Shown: positions 36,042 through 44,529, numbered from the stretch's first letter. The stretch: DNA of 64,000 bases from Nocardiopsis_C rhodophaea (GCF_039530945.1 NZ_BAAAPC010000002.1:335285-399284); one strand, 5' to 3'. Notes: a model not told the origin generated them from the sequence alone. Translations and numbers: made by a program.

Positions 36042-37526
36042 TCAGCCGTTCGGCGTCGAATCGAGGCGCAGGGCGAGGGTCGGGCACATCTGCACCGCCT
36101 TCGCCGCTGCCTCCTCCAGCTTCTCCGGGACGTCCATGGTCGGGCTCTCGGGGAAGCCGTTCCGATCGAGCTGGATCAGCTCGGGGACGAGCTGGGCGCA
36201 CAGGCCGTGGCCGTCGCAGCGGGACCAGTCCAGGACCAGGCGGAGGCCCGAGTCGTCCTTGGGGAGGGGCAGCCGACCGGGTCGTGAGGCTCCACAGCCG
36301 CCGTCGTACTGGTGGGCGGCCACATCGTCGGGGAACGCCTCCAGCGCGGACAGCGCCATGCGGGCGGTGCCGTCCGGGTGCGAGCACGCGCCGCGGCGGT
36401 TGCCGACGGCCGCCGCCCGCTGTACCTCCTCGGGATCGCCCTCCCCGTCCACCAGGGCGTCGAACGCGCGGGCGAGTTCGGGCAGGCCGCGGAAGCACGG
36501 ACCGCACTGCATGGCGCTCTCCTTGGCCATGTAGCGCAGCACCAGCGCGGTCTCCTCCAGCGGGCAGGCGTCACTTGTGAGAGGAACGACGACGCCGGCG
36601 CCCAGCACCGCGCCGACCGCCTCCATACCCGCTCGGGATACCACGGCCCGCTCTACGGCGTCGGGCCGCAGCCACATGCCGTGATATCCGCCCATGAGGA
36701 CGCCCCGGCCGACCGGCGCGTGGCAGGCGACCAGCACGTCGGAGAGGGGGGTCCCGCTGGGGCACTCGACGACGCCCGGAGACCTGGCCGAGCCGCTGAC
36801 GCTCAACAGCACCGTCCCGGGCTCGTTCGGCACGCCCACGGTGGAGTACTGGTCCGCGCCCAGCGCCGCGATGAGGCTGAGCTGCGCGTAGGTCTCGGCG
36901 TTGGACAGCATGGTGGGCAGCCCGTCGACGCCGCGGTCGCTGGCCCGGATCTTGCGGCCGGGCGGGATAGGGGTCTGGCCGTTGATCCCCCGGACCAGTG
37001 AGCCGCCCTCACCAGAGATGAACCGGTCGGGCATCCGCACCACCTGGACGGCGATGTCGGAGGCGCGTTCGTCGATGGCGGCGAGCAGGGACTTCTCACC
37101 GGCCTCGCCGCAGGCGATGCCGATGGTGATCTCGGGAGCGTTGAGCGCCCGCGCGGTCAGTTCGGCGCCGTCGAGGATGAGGTGGGGCGCCCGGGTGAGC
37201 AGCATCAGGTCCTTCGCGGAGGCGGGCTCACCCTCGGTCGCGTTCACGACCACCCGCACGGGTGAGGTGCGCCGCTGCGCCGAGCGCACGACCGCCTGCA
37301 GTTTGCGGGCGAACGGGAACCCCGCGCCTCCCTTTCCGCGCAGGTCGGCGAGGCCGGCCATGGTCATCAGGTCATCGACGTTCAGCCGCGGCATGTCGCC
37401 GTGCAGCGCCTGGTGGGTCAGGAAGTCGAGGCGCGAGCCGCGCCCACTGTCGAGTCCGAGCGTGAGGCGGGGCGTGCCCATGGCGTGGACCGGAGGGACC
37501 TGTCCCAGGGGAGCGGTCGTTGTCAT
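36042..37526 (-). CDS. NuoF-like flavo-iron-sulfur protein with C-terminal ferredoxin
   Basis: The 494-residue protein has a NuoF-type core: FMN/NADH-site pattern LRGKGGAGFPFARKLQAVV (about 58-77), NATEGEPASAKDLMLL, CGEAGEKSLLAAIDE, GGYHGMWL, then the 4Fe-4S region MQCGPCFRGLPELARAFDAL with its fourth Cys in RRGACSHPDGTAR. A separate C-terminal domain (about 420-490) looks like a monocluster ferredoxin (SRCDGHGLCAQLVPEL ... VQMCPTLAL), not found in NuoF of complex I. No other complex I genes are near. It should pass electrons from NAD(P)H or a similar donor through FMN and clusters, probably to the coupled membrane cytochrome. Overlaps that gene by 4 bases. Confidence 0.85.
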   Translation of the reverse strand: MTTTAPLGQVPPVHAMGTPRLTLGLDSGRGSRLDFLTHQALHGDMPRLNVDDLMTMAGLADLRGKGGAGFPFARKLQAVVRSAQRRTSPVRVVVNATEGEPASAKDLMLLTRAPHLILDGAELTARALNAPEITIGIACGEAGEKSLLAAIDERASDIAVQVVRMPDRFISGEGGSLVRGINGQTPIPPGRKIRASDRGVDGLPTMLSNAETYAQLSLIAALGADQYSTVGVPNEPGTVLLSVSGSARSPGVVECPSGTPLSDVLVACHAPVGRGVLMGGYHGMWLRPDAVERAVVSRAGMEAVGAVLGAGVVVPLTSDACPLEETALVLRYMAKESAMQCGPCFRGLPELARAFDALVDGEGDPEEVQRAAAVGNRRGACSHPDGTARMALSALEAFPDDVAAHQYDGGCGASRPGRLPLPKDDSGLRLVLDWSRCDGHGLCAQLVPELIQLDRNGFPESPTMDVPEKLEEAAAKAVQMCPTLALRLDSTPNG

Positions 37527-38512
37527 GGCTCCTCTCTCTCGCTTCTCTCGCCGCGCGGGGAGGACCAGAACTCGGCGTCCTCGACCAGGGAGCCGGGGCG
37601 TTCGGGCTGGGCGCTGCCGCTTCGCGTGCCCGGCACGCCGCCGACACCCGAGCCACGCGTGGCCCCCAGGGCGCCCCTACCGGACGCGGCGTCGTCATCC
37701 CCGCTGAGTCCGCGACGGATCACGGTCGCCCTGTGCCTCGGACGGCCCCCGTCGCGGACCACGCTCGCGCGCCGTTCGGGCTCGCGGCGGCCGGTGTCGG
37801 GGCGCATGAGCATGCGCATGACCAGCGCGCCGCCCACCGCTGCCAGACACAGCGCATAGCCCACGGTGACGTAGCCGTCGGGGGACCGGCCGGCGGTCAG
37901 TCCGTGCACGATCGCCATCGGCCAGCACAGGTAGGCGGTGGTGTGTACGACGCGCCACGCCCACTGCCAGCGGGTCCCGGCGAAGCGCTTGCGCAGCAGG
38001 CTCGTGACGATGATGAGGATCATCAGGTTCGACGCGAAGACGCCGAAAAGGATCGAGATGTCCACCCCGATCGGGACGATCGCGTTGAAGAAGCCGACGC
38101 CGGTAAAGGTGACCTGAAGCGTGACGTGGGCGAACAGGAAGCCCACGGATGCCAGCGCGATCGCTCGGTGCAATGCCTGATAGACGAGCCGCATGCGGGG
38201 CGACGTCAGGATGCGGTCGGCGGCCATCACGCCGCTCACCACCAGGGCCGTCATCCCGACGAGGGCGAAAACCCCAGCGTAGGTCCACAGGAAATCCTGC
38301 AGAGTCCTGATGAATGCGACCTGCTGTGGGCCAACGACTGCAACAATGGTGTTGACCAGGAGTATTCCCGCCAGCAGCGAAACCTTCACCCAGGGGCGCC
38401 GCAATGGTGGGGAGACGGCGTCCCGGGGTCGTGTCCTCCCTGGTCGGTGCCGTTTCTTGGGTGCTGTCCGGGCATCATGGTCCGGCTTAAGCGTTGGGAT
38501 CTGCTCGAACAT
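37523..38512 (-). CDS. Ferric-reductase-like di-heme membrane cytochrome b
   Basis: The 329-residue protein has about six membrane helices between residues 42 and 235. Two helices carry paired histidines spaced 14 and 13 apart (His115/His129 in YQALHRAIALASVGFLFAHV; His190/His203 in RVVHTTAYLCWPMAIVHGL), the pattern of ferric-reductase-like or NOX-type b cytochromes holding two hemes. The flavin/NADPH domain of true ferric reductases is missing; its C-terminal 90 residues are hydrophilic and disordered. The downstream NuoF-like protein could supply that function as a separate subunit, which would move electrons across the membrane. It leads a two-gene operon. Confidence 0.82.
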   Translation of the reverse strand: MFEQIPTLKPDHDARTAPKKRHRPGRTRPRDAVSPPLRRPWVKVSLLAGILLVNTIVAVVGPQQVAFIRTLQDFLWTYAGVFALVGMTALVVSGVMAADRILTSPRMRLVYQALHRAIALASVGFLFAHVTLQVTFTGVGFFNAIVPIGVDISILFGVFASNLMILIIVTSLLRKRFAGTRWQWAWRVVHTTAYLCWPMAIVHGLTAGRSPDGYVTVGYALCLAAVGGALVMRMLMRPDTGRREPERRASVVRDGGRPRHRATVIRRGLSGDDDAASGRGALGATRGSGVGGVPGTRSGSAQPERPGSLVEDAEFWSSPRGERSEREEP

Positions 38513-38600
38513 GGCTGTCCTCCACCATCCAGGCGGATCGGATCTCCGCGGGGGGCCTGATTGGCCGAACGAGATCGGTGAACGAGAGATGCGCGCTTTG

Positions 38601-38628
38601 TCGACGGTAGCAGCAGATCTACCGTTCG
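38601..38628 (-). promoter_or_regulatory. Candidate ECF promoter for the cytochrome/NuoF operon
   Basis: On the minus strand CGAACG (38628-38623), 16 bases, then CGTCGA (38606-38601) follow the GAAC-N16-CGT plan of ECF promoters. The cytochrome start lies 89 bases further. The same stretch contains a 7-bp inverted repeat ACGGTAG / CTACCGT (38604-38610, 38619-38625), so it could instead, or also, be an operator. Confidence 0.45.
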
Positions 38629-38769
38629 GGGGACACGTTGGGGTGGATTCGGTAGTTGATCATCGTTGAGCGGGGATTGTCCGTTGATCACTCTGAGTTG
38701 CACACAATCTTTACAGTCCAAAAGAATCGCCTGATCACCGCCGTATTTAAGAACTTCCGTCACTTGAGT

Positions 38770-38797
38770 TGAACCGTTCACCGTCGAGGCCCGTATC
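38770..38797 (+). promoter_or_regulatory. Candidate ECF promoter for the lipoprotein operon
   Basis: TGAACC (38770-38775), 16 bases, then CGTATC (38792-38797). This closely resembles the mycobacterial SigL-type promoter TGAACC-N15-17-CGTgtr. The predicted start of transcription lies about 30 bases before the lipoprotein ATG. The -35 overlaps a small palindrome TGAAC-C-GTTCA (38770-38780). Confidence 0.55.
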
Positions 38798-38836
38798 TCT
38801 AGGCAATAACGGCGTCGTTGGCCAGCGACATCGAGA

Positions 38837-39457
38837 ATGGATCGGAAGAGGACTGTGCGAGCAGGAAACAAGACCTTGATCTCTGTCGGTATGGCGGCCA
38901 TACTCCTGACCGCCGCCGGATGTAACGGTGACGGAGATTCGGGCTATGGCGGCTATGGCGGAGCGGGCAACGACTCCGCCACCTCGGACGAGGGCCAAGA
39001 CGAGGCCGCGGCGACGCTGCGGGTAGCGAAGGACACCAGCGTGGGTGACGTGGTGACCGACGCCGACGGCTACACGCTCTACATGTTCACCCAGGATTCA
39101 ACTGAACCGCCCACGTCCAACTGTGAAGCGGACTGCGCCAAGCAGTGGCCCCCTGCCCTGACTGAGGGCGAACCCAGCGCTGAGGGCGTGGCGTCCGAAC
39201 TCATCGGCTCCATGGAAAGGGAGGACGGCGGCGGTACCCAGCTCACCCTCGCCGGATGGCCGCTGTACCGCTACGCCGGCGACGTGTCCCCCGGTGATGT
39301 GAACGGCCAGGGCATGGCGAGTAGCTGGTACGCGATGACCCCGGAAGGACAGAAGGCGGAGGGCAACGGCGCCATCGGCGGCACCGACGACGGCGGATCG
39401 CCGGGCACGCAAGGCACGCAGGGCACGGACGAGGGCGGCGGATCCGGCGGCTACTGA
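38837..39457 (+). CDS. COG4315 lipoprotein with two YxFxxD-type repeats
   Basis: The 206-residue precursor has a lipoprotein signal peptide with lipobox LTAAGC (Cys29). The mature part carries two copies of the family's conserved Yx(F/W/Y)xxD motif, YMFTQD (82-87) and YRYAGD (144-149), and CEADCAKQWPP (96-107). The C-terminal 35 residues are Gly/Thr/Ser-rich. Function of this family (secreted repeat / Lipoprotein_15) is not established. A GTG at 38855 is an alternative start with a GGAAGAGG close by. It heads a three-gene operon and is divergent from the cytochrome operon, with SigL-like promoter elements between them. Confidence 0.85.
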   Translation: MDRKRTVRAGNKTLISVGMAAILLTAAGCNGDGDSGYGGYGGAGNDSATSDEGQDEAAATLRVAKDTSVGDVVTDADGYTLYMFTQDSTEPPTSNCEADCAKQWPPALTEGEPSAEGVASELIGSMEREDGGGTQLTLAGWPLYRYAGDVSPGDVNGQGMASSWYAMTPEGQKAEGNGAIGGTDDGGSPGTQGTQGTDEGGGSGGY

Positions 39458-39496
39458 CGCCGGTAACGCATCCGGCTTTCGTAGGAGGACGGGGAA

Positions 39497-40147
39497 GTGA
39501 AGCGGTTCCAGGGGTTCCAGGTTGGTTCGCTGAAGTACGTCGAATACAGCGGCGTGGTGGTGTTCCTCCTCGTATCGCTGCTCACCATCGTCATGGTGGT
39601 CCCCAATGGGTCCACCTCCGTGGCGGGCGTGTTCTGGCAGGACTGGAAGTCGACTCCGTTCGGCCCTCTCGGGCCCTCCGACCGTGCGGTCCTCATCAAG
39701 GTCCGTCAGGCCAACCTGTGGGAGATGCCCACGGGTCAGCAGGCCCAGGAGCGTGGGCGCAGCAAGCGCGTGCGCGAGGTCGGCGGCATCCTCGCCGAGG
39801 ACCACAAGCTGCTGGACGAACGGGTCCGCGGCGTCGCCGAACAGCTCGATGTCGTGTTGCCCAGCATGCCGACCACAACGCAACAGGACTGGATGGAGGA
39901 GCTCTCCCGCCTGTCCGGAGAGGAGTACGACAAGCTCGCCGTCTACCGCCTGCGCTACGCCCACGGGCAGGTGATCCAACTGCTCGCTGAGGTCCGCGCG
40001 GGCACCCGTAACGAACTCATCCGATCGTTCGTGCAGCACACGATGCTGGTCGTGCTGCGCCACATCACCCTGCTGGAAAGCACCGGCCTGGTCGACTACG
40101 AACAACTTCCCGAACCTCTGCCGCCGGAGCGGCGTCCCGGCGTCTGA
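39497..40147 (+). CDS. DUF4142 protein, membrane anchored
   Basis: The 216-residue protein has an N-terminal helix (YSGVVVFLLVSLLTIVMVV) and an extracytoplasmic all-helical domain of the DUF4142 type, considered ferritin-like in fold (SDRAVLIKVRQANLWEMPTGQQAQERGRSKRVREVGGILAEDHKLLDERVRGVAEQL; LSRLSGEEYDKLAVYRLRYAHGQVIQLLAEVRAG; HTMLVVLRHITLLE). Several His/Glu residues sit at helix positions that could bind metal, though this is unproven. The GTG start follows GGAGGACGGGG. It lies 39 bases after the lipoprotein gene and 44 before the DUF1996 gene, so all three are probably one operon. Confidence 0.83.
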   Translation: MKRFQGFQVGSLKYVEYSGVVVFLLVSLLTIVMVVPNGSTSVAGVFWQDWKSTPFGPLGPSDRAVLIKVRQANLWEMPTGQQAQERGRSKRVREVGGILAEDHKLLDERVRGVAEQLDVVLPSMPTTTQQDWMEELSRLSGEEYDKLAVYRLRYAHGQVIQLLAEVRAGTRNELIRSFVQHTMLVVLRHITLLESTGLVDYEQLPEPLPPERRPGV

Positions 40148-40191
40148 CCTCGACGAATCTTTTCCCCCGCGATCGACAAAGGAGAGGTGCA

Positions 40192-41418
40192 GTGCGTAAA
40201 CACCGACAATCCACCCGGAAAAGTAGACATGACGACGCTGGGCGCTCGCGGCCGCGGCGCCGGTTCCGTCCTGTGGTCCTGGCGTCCGCGACCGGCGCGC
40301 TGGTGCTGGCGGCCGCGGCGACCGTCATCGCGTTCGGCGATCCGCGGAAGGTGGAAATCGACGTCGTCGGCTTCGGCTCCGCGGCCGACGGCTTCGGCGG
40401 GACCGGGTTCCTCTGGGGCGGTGGCGACGGCAAAGGCGGCGGCTACGGCCTCGGCGGCGGTGTCGACATCGGCGGCCGGACCGGTGACATCGGCAACCAG
40501 CGCGTCACCGGGCCGGCCGGCAGCGACTTCGCGCGGATCGAGCTGGCCCCTCCCCTCGGGGAAGACCCTCAGGCGCGCCGCTCCGGATCGACCGGCACCT
40601 TCATCTCGGACTGCGGCACCAATGGCAACCGCCTCTTCAACAGCGAAAACGTGATCGTCGCCCCCGGTGTGGAGAACGGCGCCCAGCACACGCACGACTA
40701 CGTGGGCAACCAGAACGTGCAGAACTACACCGAAGACGTCGGCACCAACAACGTCCTCCTCGCGCAGGGCCAGACCAGCTGCGCGGACCAGCGCGACCAG
40801 TCCACCTATTACTGGCCGGTGCTCCGCGACATCAACGGGGTGGAGTTCGACGCCAACGCCCCCGGCGGCGGCGCCGACGGCAACGTCGGCCGGATCCTCG
40901 AACCCAAGAGCGCCGTGCTGGAGTTCCGGGGGAACCCGCGGTCCGAGGTGGTGCCGATGGCCCCCTTCCTGCAGATCATCACCGGTAACGCCCGCGCTTT
41001 CACCACGGGCGGGGAGAACGCCAACGCGAAGTGGACCTGCACGGGGTTCGAGGGGCAGGCGTTCGCCGACAAGTACCCGCTGTGCCCGGAGGGGTCCGAT
41101 GTGGTCCGGATCGCGGACTTTCCCAGCTGCTGGGACGGGGAGAACATCGAGAGTGAGGACAACAGGTCGCACATCGTGTTCCCGCGCCGCGATGGCCAAT
41201 GCCCGCGGGGCACCGTAGCGGTGCCGCAACTGCGCCAGACGCTCGTCTATGAGGTGCCGCCGGGGAAGTCCTTCGCCGTCGACGGCTTCCCGGAGGAGCG
41301 GCGCAACCCGATCACCGACCACTCCGACTTCATCAACGTCATGTCCCCGGACCTGATGCGTGAGGTCGTCGACTGTATTAACGACGGTCGGGAGTGCCGC
41401 ACCGGCCAGAACAGGTGA
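40192..41418 (+). CDS. DUF1996 secreted or membrane-anchored protein
   Basis: The 408-residue protein has an Arg-rich N-terminus and one hydrophobic segment (PVVLASATGALVLAAAATVIAF), a Gly-rich linker (GGGDGKGGGYGLGGG), then a DUF1996 domain from about residue 140: ENVIVAPGVENGAQHTHDYVGN, SCADQRDQSTYYWPVLRDING, WTCTGFEGQAF, FPSCWDGENIESEDNRSHIVFP and CINDGRECRTG. DUF1996 is found in fungi and actinobacteria; its role is unknown, though His and paired Cys residues are conserved. The GTG start follows AAGGAGAGG. Its operon with a COG4315 lipoprotein and DUF4142 protein implies a shared exported function. Confidence 0.85.
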   Translation: MRKHRQSTRKSRHDDAGRSRPRRRFRPVVLASATGALVLAAAATVIAFGDPRKVEIDVVGFGSAADGFGGTGFLWGGGDGKGGGYGLGGGVDIGGRTGDIGNQRVTGPAGSDFARIELAPPLGEDPQARRSGSTGTFISDCGTNGNRLFNSENVIVAPGVENGAQHTHDYVGNQNVQNYTEDVGTNNVLLAQGQTSCADQRDQSTYYWPVLRDINGVEFDANAPGGGADGNVGRILEPKSAVLEFRGNPRSEVVPMAPFLQIITGNARAFTTGGENANAKWTCTGFEGQAFADKYPLCPEGSDVVRIADFPSCWDGENIESEDNRSHIVFPRRDGQCPRGTVAVPQLRQTLVYEVPPGKSFAVDGFPEERRNPITDHSDFINVMSPDLMREVVDCINDGRECRTGQNR

Positions 41419-41795
41419 CGGCACGGCACCCGACACGTAACACGGCACCACCGTCGGCACTGACCGGCACGACGACGTCGTCGCTACCGAATGTCGCTAG
41501 CGAAGGGCACGGCCGTTGCCTCGGACGCGCCCGGCGGCCACCGCGGAACCGCGGCCAGGACTTGTGCGATTCGGTTCGGCCCGGACCTCGGCACCTCCTC
41601 TGCCCGGCCGCCGGGCGCTTATGGCCGGGCGCCTATATTAAACAGTGACGAACGCCTCCTTCCAAAAGTGATGGGATGAATCCCCGCAGGTAGGGGATTG
41701 CTGAACCTCTGGTCTAGACCAGCTGTCCAGACCAACTGGCCTGGAAGGCCGCGCTTCAACGATGATGCGGACCTGTCCATCCCAAAGGAGTCGTT
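41419..41795. other. pckG promoter region
   Basis: No coding sequence. It contains a -10-like TATATT at 41634-41639, an inverted repeat AATCCCC / GGGGATT at 41679-41699, and a DasR-type operator with a degenerate second copy (separate entry). It separates the DUF1996 operon from pckG. Confidence 0.5.
41710..41734. promoter_or_regulatory. DasR-type (GntR) operator upstream of pckG
   Basis: TGGTCTAGACCA at 41710-41721 is a perfect 12-bp palindrome identical to the core of the DasR-responsive element (consensus ACTGGTCTAGACCACT). A weaker copy, CTGTCCAGACCA, follows at 41723-41734 with its centre 13 bases further. The pair ends 61 bases before the pckG start, where it could block or modulate transcription. 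Confidence 0.7.
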
Positions 41796-43610
41796 GTGAC
41801 CGACAGTGTTGCCGATATCGGACTTCCACCCACTGACCATGGGGAACTTATCGACTGGGTCCGCGAGGGCGCAGCCCTGGCCAAGCCGAAGAACGTCGTT
41901 TGGTGCGACGGTTCCGATGAAGAGTGGGAGCGGCTGACCGGTTTACTCGTGGAGAGCGGGACGTTCGTCAAACTCAACCCCGAACTCCGACCCAACAGTT
42001 TCTACTGCCGGTCTGACCCGAGCGACGTGGCCCGGGTCGAGGACCGCACCTTCATCTGCTCGGAGCGGGAGAAGGACGCGGGACCGACCAACAACTGGAT
42101 CGCGCCGGACAAGATGCGCGCCACGTTTTCCGAGATCTTCGACGGCTGCATGCGCGGTCGCACCATGTACGTGGTCCCGTTCTGCATGGGCCCGCTCGGC
42201 GGCGAGATCTCCCAGCTCGGTGTGGAGATCACCGACTCCGCCTATGTCGCCGTCTCGATGCGGATCATGGCCCGGATGGGTACCCCGGCCCTGCGCCTGA
42301 TCGAGGAGCGCGGCTCCTTCGTCAAGGCCGTGCACTCGGTGGGCGCCCCGCTGGAGCCGGGCCAGGCCGACGTGCCCTGGCCGTGCAACGACACCAAGTA
42401 CATCTCGCACTTCCCGGAGACCCGCGAGATCTGGTCCTACGGCTCCGGCTACGGAGGAAACGCCCTGCTGGGCAAGAAGTGCTACGCCCTGCGCATCGCC
42501 TCGGTGATGGCCCGCGACGAGGGCTGGATGGCCGAGCACATGCTCATCCTCAAGGTCACGCCGCCCGAGGGAGAGGCCCGCTACATCGCGGCGGCGTTCC
42601 CGAGCGCGTGCGGCAAGACCAACCTCGCCATGCTGCAGCCGACCATCCCCGGGTGGAAGGTCGAGACGGTCGGCGACGACATCGCCTGGATGCGCTTCGG
42701 CGCGGACGGCCGACTCCGCGCGATCAACCCCGAGGCCGGGTTCTTCGGCGTCGCGCCGGGCACCGGGGAGTCGACCAACGCCAACGCGGTCGCCACCCTG
42801 TGGGGCAACAGCATCTTCACCAACGTCGCGCTCACCGACGACGGCGACGTGTGGTGGGAGGGCCTCACCGAGGAGCCGCCCGCCCACCTGATCGACTGGA
42901 AGGGCCGCGACTGGACGCCCGATTCCGACGAGCCCGCCGCCCACCCCAACGCCCGGTTCACCACCCCGGCCGGGCAGGCCCCGACCATCGCGGACGAGTG
43001 GGAGGACCCGGCCGGGGTCCCGATCTCGGCCATCCTGTTCGGAGGCCGCCGCGCCACCGCGGTCCCGCTGGTGACCGAGTCGTTCAACTGGCAGCACGGC
43101 GTTTTCATGGGCGCCAACGTGGCCTCGGAGAAGACCGCGGCCGCCGAGGGCAAGGTCGGCGAACTGCGCCGCGACCCGTTCGCCATGCTGCCCTTCTGCG
43201 GTTACAACATGGGCGACTACTTCGGCCACTGGCTGGACATCGGCCGCATGACCGACACCGAGAAGCTGCCCCGCATCTTCTACGTCAACTGGTTCCGCAA
43301 GGGCGACGACGGCCGCTTCGTATGGCCGGGCTTCGGCGAGAACTGCCGTGTCCTGAAGTGGATCGTCGAACGCCTCAACGGCACGGCCGACGCCGCCGAA
43401 ACCCCGATCGGCCTGGTCCCGGCCGAGGACGGCATCGACACCGAGGGCTTGGACGTCAGCGCCGAGGACCTGAAATTCCTGCTCTCCGTCGACCGCGATA
43501 CCTGGCGCGAGGAGACCGAGCTCATGCCCGAGTTCTTCAAGTCCTTCGGCGACCAGTTCCCACCGGAGCTGTGGGACGAGTACAACGCCCTGCACAACCG
43601 CCTCGGTTAA
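41796..43610 (+). CDS. pckG: Phosphoenolpyruvate carboxykinase (GTP)
   Basis: The 604-residue protein is a full-length GTP-type PEPCK: FCMGPLGGEISQLGVEITDSAYVAVSMRIM, HSVGAPL, the kinase P-loop region AAFPSACGKTNLAML (about residue 268, with the hyper-reactive Cys), ETVGDDIAWMRFG, INPEAGFFGVAPGTG, ILFGGRRATAVPLVTESFNWQHGVFMGA and NWFRKGDDGRFVWPGFGENCRVLKWI. It converts oxaloacetate and GTP to PEP, CO2 and GDP in gluconeogenesis or anaplerosis. The GTG start at 41796 has AAAGGAG six bases upstream. An upstream DasR-type site suggests control by aminosugar status; a good terminator follows. Confidence 0.96.
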   Translation: MTDSVADIGLPPTDHGELIDWVREGAALAKPKNVVWCDGSDEEWERLTGLLVESGTFVKLNPELRPNSFYCRSDPSDVARVEDRTFICSEREKDAGPTNNWIAPDKMRATFSEIFDGCMRGRTMYVVPFCMGPLGGEISQLGVEITDSAYVAVSMRIMARMGTPALRLIEERGSFVKAVHSVGAPLEPGQADVPWPCNDTKYISHFPETREIWSYGSGYGGNALLGKKCYALRIASVMARDEGWMAEHMLILKVTPPEGEARYIAAAFPSACGKTNLAMLQPTIPGWKVETVGDDIAWMRFGADGRLRAINPEAGFFGVAPGTGESTNANAVATLWGNSIFTNVALTDDGDVWWEGLTEEPPAHLIDWKGRDWTPDSDEPAAHPNARFTTPAGQAPTIADEWEDPAGVPISAILFGGRRATAVPLVTESFNWQHGVFMGANVASEKTAAAEGKVGELRRDPFAMLPFCGYNMGDYFGHWLDIGRMTDTEKLPRIFYVNWFRKGDDGRFVWPGFGENCRVLKWIVERLNGTADAAETPIGLVPAEDGIDTEGLDVSAEDLKFLLSVDRDTWREETELMPEFFKSFGDQFPPELWDEYNALHNRLG

Positions 43611-43639
43611 CGCCAGCGGCCGATCGCGAGGACATTTTC

Positions 43640-43680
43640 ACGGGGAAGGCTCCCTCCAGGGGTGGGGGCCTCCCCGTTTT
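43640..43680 (+). terminator. Intrinsic terminator of pckG
   Basis: ACGGGG-A-AGGC ... GCC-T-CCCCGT form a long stem around a CTCCC / GGGGG section, followed by TTTT. It starts 30 bases after the stop. Confidence 0.85.
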
Positions 43681-44082
43681 CGCGCGCGGCATCATGCGCG
43701 CTCGCTCCGGCCCGTGGAGGGACACTCATGGCGCGTCGTCGGCGAGGTTCCGGTGCGGGAGAACAAGCGTCGGCCCAGAAGACTCCGTTTCTCCCCATCG
43801 GCGCACCCTGTGCAACACCGAACCAATGCGGGGGCGGGATTTCTTGCATACGGAACACGTTGGTGTTATTTGGTCTGATTTTCTCGATGGTCATGACATC
43901 GGCGTCAGGCCGCGATTGTGCCAAATCCGGTCCCTGCGGGATTTCGAGGGGAAATCGCTAAGTGAGGAACCTCGTCCGGACGGGGCTGGACGCGCCGCGG
44001 GGCGACGCGTGGCGCTGCTCGCCCTCGGCGCGTCTGCGGCGCACCGGACCGCGATCGGGGGTGGTCGCCCTCCTGCTCGGGC
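43681..44082. other. Intergenic region, no supported gene
   Basis: Short open frames exist on both strands (for example an 80-residue plus-strand frame from ATG 43728 with a hydrophobic segment NTLVLFGLIFSMVM), but none has a ribosome site, family likeness and consistent codon use together. The stretch 43840-43940 is AT-rich. Confidence 0.4.
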
Positions 44083-44529
44083 TCACTCGGCGGCCAGCCG
44101 CTCCAGCGCAGCCGACAGCCGCTCCAGTGAGTCCAGGACGCGCGTGAACTCCTCGCTGCCGAGTTCCTCGGCCAGGCGTTCGGCCAGATCGCGGTGGGCC
44201 GGGCCGATCCGGCGGATCGCCTCCCGGCCCTGGTCGGTGGGGAGCAGCAGCTTGGCTCTGCTGTGGGCGGGGTTCGGCGCGTACTCCGCGAGCCCCTGGT
44301 CGACGAGCAGGTCGGCGATGCGCTGGACGCTCTGTCGGGTGATGCCCATGGCCCGGGCGATCCCCGACACCGGCAGTGGCTCGTGCAGGACCGCGCCGAG
44401 GACCTGCCAGCGGGCGGCGGTCAGCCCCGCGGGGCGCGCCATCCGCTCCGACACGTCGAGGAACTGGCCGTTGAGGCGGAACACGGCGAGTGCGGTGCCG
44501 CTGAGCAGCCGGGTGGCTTCTTGCGTCAC
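44083..44529 (-). CDS. MarR-family transcriptional regulator
   Basis: The 148-residue protein is a standard MarR dimer: LTAARWQVLGAVLHEPLPVSGIARAMGITRQSVQRIADLLVDQGLAEY, wing NPAHSRAKLLLPTDQGREAI, and long terminal helices. Its GTG start overlaps the stop of the DJ-1/PfpI gene by 4 bases, so the two are coupled. The palindromes at the head of this operon (45180-45214) are the natural target, giving autoregulation. Confidence 0.9.
   Translation of the reverse strand: MTQEATRLLSGTALAVFRLNGQFLDVSERMARPAGLTAARWQVLGAVLHEPLPVSGIARAMGITRQSVQRIADLLVDQGLAEYAPNPAHSRAKLLLPTDQGREAIRRIGPAHRDLAERLAEELGSEEFTRVLDSLERLSAALERLAAE

Noticed and set aside
43728..43961. Small membrane peptide after pckG
   Set aside because: One hydrophobic stretch is present, but there is no ribosome site and the frame overlaps an equally long opposite-strand frame; evidence is too thin.
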